Origin: Deltaproteobacteria bacterium
GTDB taxonomy: Bacteria; Desulfobacterota; Dissulfuribacteria; Dissulfuribacterales; UBA3076
DNA: 12,441 bases
Reading direction: 5' to 3'
Assembly: GCA_021159445.1 (NCBI GenBank)
Contig: JAGGRV010000585.1
Location: 1-12,441, forward strand
Position numbers and translations under genes: made by a program. The stretch's first letter is position 1. Each line of letters starts with the position of its first letter. Below are positions 1 through 5,224 of the stretch, one piece after another. The notes under the pieces were generated by a model. The model did not search any database. It was not told the DNA's origin and saw nothing but the letters and a program-made list of their open reading frames with translations.

Positions 1-32
1 GCTATATTCACAACAGAAAGCGCAGAGCTTGT

Positions 33-78
33 TTTCTCTCTGTGACCTCTGCGTCTGAGCGGAGCGGGCGGAGAGAAA
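33..78. repeat. Possible dispersed repeat in the upstream intergenic region
   Basis: Bases 1-221 hold no convincing gene. The segment has 8-bp inverted ends, TTTCTCTC at 33-40 and GAGAGAAA at 71-78, around a CTCTGCGTCTGAGCGGAGCG-like core. This wording resembles short CT/GC-rich intergenic repeats I associate with deltaproteobacterial genomes. That is an impression from memory and cannot be tested here. The rest, to about 221, is AT-rich and featureless. Confidence 0.3.
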
Positions 79-221
79 GTAATTGAAAATACAAGATCAA
101 ATCCGTCCGCACCGGGCAGGATTTTGAGATCATGCAGAAAAATGCGTCTGTGTTTATACAAAATCGTAATACGATTTTATCTATATATAGAGGTTTAATA
201 TAAAAAAAATACAATATATTG

Positions 222-250
222 TTGACAAGCCGGGTGTAATAAGATAGAAG
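222..250 (+). promoter_or_regulatory. Candidate sigma-70 promoter for the response regulator
   Basis: A perfect TTGACA lies at 222-227. After 17 bases comes TAGAAG at 245-250, which matches the -10 consensus at 4 of 6 positions. It sits about 55 bases upstream of the response regulator start in AT-rich DNA. The -10 box is weak, so this is only a candidate. Confidence 0.4.
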
Positions 251-306
251 ATGCTAACTTGAAAAATGTCGTTATTTGTAACTTTTAGCAATCACTGGTG
301 GTCAGC

Positions 307-720
307 ATGTGTACGGTTTTAGTTATCGACGATGAACAAACGATTGTAAGTCTGCTGCAACTGGCGTTAACACAGTTTGGATATAATGTTGAAACTGCGA
401 CCGACGGCAGAGAGGGAATTCAAAAATTCGATAAAAAGTTCATCGACATTGTAATAACAGATATCTGTATGCCGAACATGGACGGCGAAGGGGTCGCTCG
501 GCATGTCCGCAATTCCAGCCGTAAAACTACTCCGGTTGTCGCTATTTCCGGAACGCCCTGGCTGCTTAAGGGTAGCGACTTCGATAAGGTTCTTACCAAG
601 CCCTTCCCACTCAAAGCCCTGTATGACACTATTGAACACCTAGCCAGTAAACCTCACAAGCTGACAAAAAATCGCTTTTTGCGATTTGAACAAACGGAAC
701 TCCCAAGCACCACACACTAA
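307..720 (+). CDS. Single-domain response regulator (CheY-like receiver)
   Basis: This 137-residue protein is a stand-alone phosphoacceptor receiver domain. Counting from the ATG at 307, the acidic pocket is D8-D9, the phosphorylated Asp is D52 (ITDICMPNMDG), the switch Ser is S81 (VVAISGTP), and the invariant Lys is K98 (LTKPF). The domain fills residues 1 to about 115. The basic tail of about 20 residues matches no output domain, so it probably acts by protein contact. I chose ATG 307 over the in-frame GTG at 298 because GGTGG at 296-300 is a better-placed ribosome binding site; neither start is strong. No histidine kinase is encoded nearby, so it is an orphan here. A perfect 7-bp hairpin, AAATCGC/GCGATTT with a T5 loop (669-687), lies inside the 3' end of the frame. 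The partner and target are unknown. Confidence 0.88.
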   Translation: MCTVLVIDDEQTIVSLLQLALTQFGYNVETATDGREGIQKFDKKFIDIVITDICMPNMDGEGVARHVRNSSRKTTPVVAISGTPWLLKGSDFDKVLTKPFPLKALYDTIEHLASKPHKLTKNRFLRFEQTELPSTTH

Positions 721-722
721 CT

Positions 723-833
723 TCAATAACACTGTTGGAAACTTTCAATAGCAAGAAGCCATTCCTCAAGTAATGCATCCCAATGAGAAAGCCCCTTCCT
801 TTGTTTTAAATGATATCCTCTAATCGTCTCCAT
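723..833 (-). CDS. Possible 36-residue small protein or C-terminal gene fragment
   Basis: A short minus-strand frame starts at an ATG (831-833) with GGGAG five bases upstream and ends with TGA, two bases past the converging response regulator gene. The peptide begins METIRGYHLKQRKG and ends with an amphipathic WDALLEEWLLAIESFQ stretch that looks protein-like, not random. I do not recognise it. It lies downstream, on the same strand, of a decayed antitoxin gene, so it may be the tail of a lost neighbour. It is too short to call firmly. Confidence 0.22.
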   Translation of the reverse strand: METIRGYHLKQRKGLSHWDALLEEWLLAIESFQQCY

Positions 834-862
834 TTTTCTCCCAGAACGCGAAAGTCACCATA

Positions 863-964
863 TCAAGCCGCTTTTAGCATGAAATCAACATGCACTGCTT
901 TTATATCTCTGCCCAAACGACGCGCTGCTTCACGCATTGACCAGCTTCCTTCCCTCCCTCTATG
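863..964 (-). pseudogene. Remnant of a TumA/HVO_A0114-type HTH antitoxin, internally deleted
   Basis: The minus-strand frame reads SMREAARRLGRDIKAV and then directly HVDFMLKAA before the TGA at 863-865. The first part matches the recognition helix of HTH antitoxins in the HVO_A0114/TumA family, as I remember them (REAARR-GRDVKAVH). The second matches the very end of the same family (..FPYDAVHVDF-LKAA). In an intact protein, roughly 25-30 residues separate them. The two ends appear joined at the shared Val-His-x-Asp wording, as expected from a deletion between short repeats. A TAG at 965-967 cuts off the N-terminal side, and no TumE-type toxin frame is visible beside it. The family assignment is from memory. 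Confidence 0.5.
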
Positions 965-1349
965 CTACACGGTATCCTCGGACGTTCCTGCGATCCGCCC
1001 CATGGCCATCAATTAATGTGGCAAGGTTATGCATATTTACAACTAATGTGTGAAGGGTTCGCGCTTAGGGACGGATAATAATATCCTTTAGTGGCAATTT
1101 ATGAGTAAAGGGCAGGCCTAGCAGACAGGTCCACACCAGGCGTTTCTTGAAGAGCATCTAGCCATACCCCTACGGTGTTTCTCTTCAAGACAACAAATTT
1201 TTTCTTTTACGTAGCCGATTAAAATCATACGCTCAAAATGTCTATTGACAATATTTTCTTCCATACCTAAGTTAAAAAATGTTATAGAGACTGCCTTACA
1301 GTTGATATTAGAATATAATTTTATTGAAAAATACGAAAAAAGGTAGGTT
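965..1349. other. Gene-free stretch of decayed intergenic sequence
   Basis: I found no reading frame that looks like protein on either strand across these 385 bases. It holds a small hairpin (GGATA/TATCC, 1073-1086), a longer inverted repeat listed separately (1145-1190), and an isolated TTGACA at 1245-1250 with no good -10 partner. Base composition becomes strongly AT-rich after about 1200. It probably represents former genes eroded beyond recognition next to the antitoxin relic. Confidence 0.4.
1145..1190. repeat. Perfect 10-bp inverted repeat
   Basis: TCTTGAAGAG at 1145-1154 is the exact reverse complement of CTCTTCAAGA at 1181-1190, with a 26-base spacer. A T-rich run (about 1197-1207) follows on the plus strand, so a terminator is possible, but the T-run lies several bases past the stem. 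No plus-strand gene ends just upstream. Confidence 0.4.
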
Positions 1350-1505
1350 AGGAACGGGAGATAAATAAGTTGAACAAAAATTAATAGGATTTTTTGTTGT
1401 ATTCAAGGCGCGAGGAGCGAGCATAACGGGTTATGTGATCGACGAGCAACGAAGAAGACGGCAAAAAAAACATTAATTTGTTCAAGTTATTTATTGTACG
1501 TTCCT
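1350..1505. mobile_element. MITE-like 156-bp element with about 35-bp terminal inverted repeats
   Basis: The left arm (from 1350) reads AGGAACG, four variable bases, ATAAATAA, one variable base, TTGAACAAA, then ATTAAT. The right arm (ending 1505), reverse complemented, gives the same blocks in order, with one 2-base indel near the inner end. The GC-rich centre carries a perfect CATAAC-GG-GTTATG hairpin (1422-1435). There is no coding frame, so a transposase would have to act in trans. No clear target-site duplication is visible. The right end stops four bases before the ATG of the nifX-like fragment, so insertion may have displaced that gene's ribosome binding site. Family unknown. Confidence 0.65.
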
Positions 1506-1508
1506 TAG

Positions 1509-1682
1509 ATGAAACCAGCAATCAGTGCAACAGGGAAAGACCTGGATTCAATGATAGATCCCGAATTTGGGAGAGCCACCTATTTTCTGATTGTGGACGT
1601 TAAGTCAGGCCAAAACTCTGGTCCATCTCGTGGAGATCGAGGAATAGCCAGCGGCGGTCGTGGCAAGGATGGTGTTCGGTAA
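1509..1682 (+). pseudogene. Truncated NifX/NifB-type FeMo-cofactor domain protein
   Basis: The 57-residue frame begins MKPAISATGKDLDSMIDPEF and continues GRATYFLIVDVKSG. This is the characteristic N-terminus of the dinitrogenase iron-molybdenum cofactor (NifX/NafY/NifB C-terminal) fold, normally about 110-130 residues. After residue 34 the match ends, and a Gly/Arg-rich tail runs to a TAA. The Gly-rich cofactor-binding loop and the second half of the fold are missing. There is no Shine-Dalgarno site; the inverted-repeat element ends immediately before the ATG. Small NifX-family proteins commonly neighbour Mrp/NBP35 ATPases and DUF5320 proteins in anaerobes, and both follow here, which supports a relic of that cluster. 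A short functional peptide is the less likely alternative. Confidence 0.65.
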
Positions 1683-1713
1683 GCTATAAACATCTGACCT
1701 AGGGGATTTCCAT

Positions 1714-2550
1714 ATGACTAAAACAAAGAAGATCCACCGCTCTGAATCTCAGCGCGATATGGCCGAACAGGATAAAGTCATCAGAGAGTCTTTGTCTTTA
1801 ATCAAACACAAGTTTCTGGTCATGAGCGGCAAGGGGGGCGTTGGCAAGACAAGCGTTGCCGTTAATCTGGCAATTGCCCTTTCGAAAAAAGGGGCAAAAG
1901 TCGGCTTAATGGATGTAGATCTCCATGGTCCTGACATTCCAAGAATGCTTGGTCTCAAGGGGCTTCTTGAGGTGAGCGCAGATAAGCGGATGGTCCCCAT
2001 GGTTTATTCAGACAACCTGGAAGTGGTCTCCATCGAATGCATGACCAAAGATAAAGACCGGGCTATCATCTGGCGTGGGCCGTTGAAGTTGCATGTTATC
2101 CGGCAGTTCATCTCGGGCGTGCGTTGGGGAAAGTTGGACTATCTCATCCTCGATTCACCGCCCGGGACGGGTGATGAGCCACTCACCGTCGCCAAAACCA
2201 TTCCAGATGCCAAGGCAATCATCGTGACCTTGCCTCAGGAGTTATCATTAGGCGACGTCAGAAAATCGATCAATTTCTGCAAGACCGTTAAGATGCAAGT
2301 CTTTGGATTGATAGAAAACATGAGCGGTTTTGTGTGTCCCCACTGTGGCAAACCTATTGATATTTTTGGTTCCGGAGGCGGTTCGAGAACAGCTCTGGCT
2401 ATGGATATCCCCTTCTTGGGCCGGATTCCAATGGACCCCAAAATGGTGCAGTCTGCTGATACAGGAGAATCCTATATGGAAAAATTTCCGGATTCAGAAG
2501 TAACCAAGGCTTATAATCAGGTTGTCGCAAAAATTATAGAGGAGGGATAA
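1714..2550 (+). CDS. Mrp/NBP35 family P-loop ATPase, Fe-S cluster carrier
   Basis: This 278-residue cytoplasmic ATPase belongs to the Mrp/NBP35 (ApbC) branch of the SIMIBI P-loop proteins. The family binds a [4Fe-4S] cluster between two subunits and passes it to apoproteins. Visible motifs are the deviant Walker A GKGGVGKT (39-46), the DVDLHGPDIP switch segment (67-76), the LDSPPGTGDE Walker B region (146-155) and the cluster-binding CPHC pair (208-211). Length is usual for the short Mrp form without the N-terminal DUF59 domain. The ATG at 1714 follows AGGGG at 1701-1705; M16 is a possible later start. It touches the superoxide reductase gene with no gap (the TAA is followed directly by ATG), so the two are co-transcribed and probably translationally coupled. 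Confidence 0.93.
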   Translation: MTKTKKIHRSESQRDMAEQDKVIRESLSLIKHKFLVMSGKGGVGKTSVAVNLAIALSKKGAKVGLMDVDLHGPDIPRMLGLKGLLEVSADKRMVPMVYSDNLEVVSIECMTKDKDRAIIWRGPLKLHVIRQFISGVRWGKLDYLILDSPPGTGDEPLTVAKTIPDAKAIIVTLPQELSLGDVRKSINFCKTVKMQVFGLIENMSGFVCPHCGKPIDIFGSGGGSRTALAMDIPFLGRIPMDPKMVQSADTGESYMEKFPDSEVTKAYNQVVAKIIEEG

Positions 2551-2907
2551 ATGAATTTTGCAGAAATCATCAAGGCAGGCAAGGATGAAGGAAGTGAGAA
2601 ACATGTACCTTGCATTGAGATCGATAAGGGACATAAATCAGGAAGAGATATCATTCGTGTGGTTGTGGGTCATGATACGCCTCACCCTAATACGGCTGAA
2701 CACCACATTGAATGGATCGAGCTTTATGGACTAAAAAAGGACAATGACCAGGTGATTAGTCTGGGTCGTGCCACTTGGGCCCCTGTCTATAGCAATCCTA
2801 ATGTCCGGTTTCAGATTAACCAGATCGGAGATTTTAAGTCTTTCCACGCTCTGGCCTGCTGTAATATCCATGGTTTGTGGGGAAATTCCATCGATGTCGG
2901 GAAATAG
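2551..2907 (+). CDS. Superoxide reductase (neelaredoxin-type, class II)
   Basis: This 118-residue protein matches the catalytic domain of superoxide reductase, which reduces superoxide to peroxide at a mononuclear Fe(His4Cys) centre without making O2, as strict anaerobes need. The predicted iron ligands are all present with the family spacing: H18 in EKHVP (with E16 and K17), H45 and H51 in HPNTAEHHIEWIELY, and C104 and H107 in CCNIHG. The N-terminal desulforedoxin domain of class I desulfoferrodoxins is absent. A second Cys, C103, sits directly before the ligand Cys. Its ribosome binding site, GAGGAGGG (2539-2546), lies inside the end of the Mrp gene. Linkage to an Fe-S carrier suggests a shared role in protecting or repairing iron enzymes. 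This is an inference. Confidence 0.93.
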   Translation: MNFAEIIKAGKDEGSEKHVPCIEIDKGHKSGRDIIRVVVGHDTPHPNTAEHHIEWIELYGLKKDNDQVISLGRATWAPVYSNPNVRFQINQIGDFKSFHALACCNIHGLWGNSIDVGK

Positions 2908-2980
2908 ACATAAGGGTCTGTTTCCCGACCATTAAATAGGATTTATCCGCTATTAAATAATCAGTAAGGAGGAAAGTAAA

Positions 2981-3202
2981 ATGCCACGAGGAGACGGAAC
3001 AGGACCTAGAGGTCAAGGCCCAGGAACTGGTCAAGGCATGGGACAAGGTGGAGGTGGACGCGGCAGATCCGGCGGCTCTGCCGCAGGCCCTGGAGGAAAC
3101 TGCATTTGCCCTAACTGTGGTGAACGACTCGCACATCAAATTGCAACCCCTTGCTTTGAGCGAAAATGTCCCAAGTGCGGGGCCACCATGACGCGGGAGT
3201 AG
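2981..3202 (+). CDS. DUF5320-like Gly-rich protein with Cys-rich metal-binding tail
   Basis: This 73-residue protein has two parts. Residues 1-40 are a Gly/Arg/Gln-rich stretch opening MPRGDGTGPRGQGPGTGQG, the wording of DUF5320-type proteins found near NifX-family and Mrp genes in anaerobes. Residues 41-70 hold six Cys and one His, as CxCxxC (41, 43, 46), H52, C58 and CxxC (63, 66), with CPNCG and CPKCG knuckles, so a zinc ribbon or Fe-S site is likely. A strong ribosome binding site, AAGGAGG, lies at 2966-2972. It starts 73 bases after the superoxide reductase and is probably the third gene of that operon. The function is not known, and I do not assign one. Confidence 0.8.
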   Translation: MPRGDGTGPRGQGPGTGQGMGQGGGGRGRSGGSAAGPGGNCICPNCGERLAHQIATPCFERKCPKCGATMTRE

Positions 3203-3250
3203 CCGTTATTGTCAGTTGCGTTGCCAACGAAAAAGAAGGCACATTTCTAA

Positions 3251-3607
3251 TCCGTTTATTCTAACAGAGAAGACCTGGCCATCAGGGCCAGGTCAGAGTC
3301 AATAGGCTCTGCCGGCAGCAAGCCAGCCCTGCATCTCGACAAGGCCCTATCCCAGATCCTGCACGTCCTTCACACTACACTTTCGATGGAGCGCGCCACT
3401 CTGGTCCTACTGGATGAGACGGGTAGCATTTTGAGCATCAGGGCATTGTCAGCGGGCATCTTACGGCCTGACACATAAAGAATTGAGGCCGCTCTTCGTC
3501 GCCACGGATGGGTTCAGGTCAGAGCTGCACGAGACCTGGGCCTGACTCAACGGCAGATCGGTTACCGTATCAAGAAATATGGTTTGCGCCCGCCCGGATC
3601 AGGTTAA
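3251..3607 (+). pseudogene. nifA: Collapsed nifA: GAF fragment joined to the C-terminal HTH
   Basis: One plus-strand frame, interrupted only by a TAA at 3476-3478, carries two parts of the NifA nitrogen-fixation activator. From 3326 it reads LHLDKALSQILHVLHTTLSM and then ERATLVLLDETGSILSIRA, the start of the NifA GAF sensor domain. After the stop it continues in the same frame as IEAALRRHGWVQVRAARDLG and then LTQRQIGYRIKKYGL, the Fis-type HTH that ends NifA proteins, with the natural TAA at 3605-3607. The rest of the GAF domain and the whole sigma-54-interacting AAA+ domain are gone, roughly 300-400 residues. No start codon with a ribosome binding site is evident. It lies just upstream of the amtB relic. 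It cannot be a working activator. Confidence 0.8.
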
Positions 3608-3750
3608 TCCACAGGAACTTACGAATTAGTATTAAAACGGATTTAATCTTACAAAAATGTAGTAATAATCAATTAGCTTCTCCTCTCACTTCCCGCCATT
3701 CCTGTTTCTAACAAACTGTTTTGACAGCAAAAAATGCTGAAGACCTCTTA

Positions 3751-3765
3751 TGGCATCAATCTTGA
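3751..3765 (+). promoter_or_regulatory. Decayed sigma-54 promoter-like site ahead of amtB
   Basis: TGGCATCAATCTTGA has the -24 TGGCA and the -12 TTG of the sigma-54 consensus in the correct register, but the key C of TTGC is an A. It lies 115 bases upstream of the amtB start, where a nitrogen-regulated promoter would be expected. The match may be chance or an eroded promoter. The surrounding 3608-3879 has no gene. Confidence 0.22.
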
Positions 3766-3879
3766 GTATAGGTCAAGGATAACTCGCATACAGCGTGATG
3801 GCTGACGGCATCATGAGACCATAAAAACGTCGTCAGATTTATTAACCAAATAAAACAGAAAAAAGGAGGAAAGAGTTTG

Positions 3880-4583
3880 ATGAACAGATACTCAGTTAAA
3901 GCCGGTTTTGGAAATGGCCATTTGGCTGTCATGCTGTTGGCTACAAACATGTAGCTTTTATCTTGTGTAAAAGAGGTGCCTAGGGCTCTAAAAATTAAAG
4001 AAAACAGGAGGTTGGACGAAAATTCCGATCGTGGCATCAGACTTGCTGAATATTACACTTTTAGTTTGCATTGTGGTTTGGCTGGTTTGGGTTTAACACG
4101 GGCAGTGCCCTTGCAGCCGATGAAACCGCTGTTTTGGCTTTCTTTACTACGCAGGTGGCAACTGGAGCGGCCGTCCTTTCATGGATCATCGTTGAATGGA
4201 TAATCCGGGGAAAGCCCACGACCCTTGGGGCCGCCTCCGGTGCAGTGGCAGGATTAGTTGCCATTACCCCTGCTGCAGGGTTTGTGGGTCCGGTATCGGC
4301 CGTAATTATCGGCCTCGTAGCTGGTGTGCTGTGTTATCTGGCTGTGCTGGCCAAATCCAGGCTTGGCTACGATGATGCCCTTGACGTGGTGGGAATACAT
4401 GGTATTGGAGGAATATGGGGTGCGTTGGCCACAAGGGTTGGAGCAACCATGGCATATTCGTTTATTGGCAGTCTAATAATTCTCAAGATTATTGATGTGA
4501 CAGTAGGCCTTAGGGTAACCACAGAAGAAGAGGTCCAGGGTCTGGATATCACTCAGCACAGTGAAATTGGGTATTCCCTATAA
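3880..4583 (+). pseudogene. amtB: Decayed amtB ammonium transporter
   Basis: Three pieces of an Amt/Rh-family ammonium channel (usually 400-450 residues) remain. First, an ATG at 3880 with AAGGAGGA at 3863-3870 begins MNRYSVKAGFGNG, like an Amt signal peptide, and stops at a TAG (3952-3954). Next, after about 110 bases with no recognisable Amt sequence, the conserved LWFGWFGFNTGSALA block appears (about 4071), preceded by an in-frame TAG at 4062-4064. It continues through AASGAVAGLVAITPAAGFVG and DDALDVVGIHGIGGIWGALA. The third piece, starting near MAYSFIGSLIILKIID and ending in VQGLDITQHSEIGYSL, is joined directly, so about 35 residues containing a membrane helix are missing. Most of the first half, including the usual outer-gate residues, is absent. 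It is followed by glnB, the normal amtB partner. Confidence 0.82.
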
Positions 4584-4598
4584 ACAAATAATCTCCCA

Positions 4599-4633
4599 GG
4601 ACGGACAGAAAAATTAGGGTATTCTGTTCGTCC
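4599..4633 (+). terminator. Ten-base-pair hairpin after the amtB relic
   Basis: GGACGGACAG (4599-4608) can pair with CTGTTCGTCC (4624-4633), with one G-T wobble, around a 15-base loop. It begins 15 bases after the amtB stop. No T-run follows, so it is either a poor intrinsic terminator or an mRNA-stability hairpin in the amtB-glnB spacer. Confidence 0.4.
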
Positions 4634-4656
4634 CTATGTACCTGATTACAGACCTC

Positions 4657-4807
4657 GTTAAATGGTTCAGTAGTTGATTAGTTCAGTGGTTATTATTATT
4701 TGAATTTATATGGTTTGCATAAAAATTGGACACTTGATGTGGTTAAAGCTCTAATATGCTGATTTAACATATTTATTTTCCGACTCAACGACTCAACTAT
4801 TTGACGA
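4657..4807. repeat. Imperfect inverted repeat of GTTCAGT/GACTCAAC units
   Basis: The left side holds GGTTCAGTAGTTGATTAGTT-type units (4657-4690). The right side has CGACTCAACGACTCAACTAT (4780-4799), a tandem GACTCAAC pair whose reverse complement, GTTGAGTC, resembles the left units. The spacer is AT-rich. It resembles in style the repeat at 7669-7813. It occupies the leader region of glnB and has no gene. Confidence 0.35.
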
Positions 4808-4829
4808 TCTCTTGATTAAGGAGGAATCC

Positions 4830-5168
4830 ATGAAGAAAATAGAAGCAATTGTAAAACCCTTCAAGCTGGACGACGTAAAGGAGGCCCTGAACGAAATCGG
4901 CATCAAGGGAATGACGATTTCCGAGGTCAAGGGATATGGTCGCCAGAAAGGACATAAAGAGGTCTATAGAGGTGCAGAATACGTGGTAGATTTCATCCCC
5001 AAAGTTAAACTTGAGATAATCGTAGATGCAGCTCAGGTGGATCAGGTTGTGGCGACGATCAGAGAATCTGCCCATACCGGTAAGCTTGGGGACGGTAAAA
5101 TCTTTGTGCTCCCTGTGGAAAAGGTCATAAGAGTCAGGACTGGTGAATATGGCAAGGATGCTATTTAG
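4830..5168 (+). CDS. glnB: Nitrogen regulatory protein P-II
   Basis: At 112 residues this has the exact P-II length. It is a homotrimeric sensor that reads 2-oxoglutarate and ATP/ADP, and in Proteobacteria also glutamine through uridylylation. The T-loop carries the uridylylation Tyr (Y51 in YRGAEYVVDF), and the B-loop reads TGKLGDGKIFVLPVEKV from residue 83. MKKIEAIVKPFKLDDVKEAL at the start and D54 favour the GlnB over the GlnK style, although its location right after amtB is typical of glnK. The ATG at 4830 is preceded by TAAGGAGG (4817-4824), so the longer frame starting at 4812 is not used. glnA follows 56 bases later with its own ribosome binding site, so glnB-glnA is a likely operon. 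It appears intact, unlike the upstream nif-related genes. Confidence 0.95.
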   Translation: MKKIEAIVKPFKLDDVKEALNEIGIKGMTISEVKGYGRQKGHKEVYRGAEYVVDFIPKVKLEIIVDAAQVDQVVATIRESAHTGKLGDGKIFVLPVEKVIRVRTGEYGKDAI

Positions 5169-5224
5169 TAGTGAAAAATAGAACTTTTCAACGAAATCAA
5201 CTATAACAAAAGGAGAAGTATCTT

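Noticed and set aside
669..687. Hairpin at the end of the response regulator gene as its terminator
   Set aside because: The stem is perfect but lies inside the coding frame, more than 30 bases before the stop, and has no T-run after it.
810..1016. A 68-residue plus-strand frame across the relic region
   Set aside because: The minus strand of the same bases gives recognisable HTH antitoxin sequence, and the plus frame has no ribosome binding site or family wording.
2834..3139. A 101-residue minus-strand frame opposite the Gly-rich gene
   Set aside because: Its Ser/Ala/Thr-rich peptide is the complement of Gly-rich codons. The plus-strand gene has a strong ribosome binding site and conserved Cys motifs.
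3508..3711. A 67-residue plus-strand frame
   Set aside because: It runs in a different frame through the nifA HTH remnant, whose own frame gives clear family sequence. The rest is low-quality peptide.
4071..4583. Reading this as a functional 170-residue ammonium channel
   Set aside because: It starts at a TTG with a stop just upstream and no ribosome binding site, lacks most of the N-terminal half of Amt, and has lost a membrane helix internally. It is part of a pseudogene.
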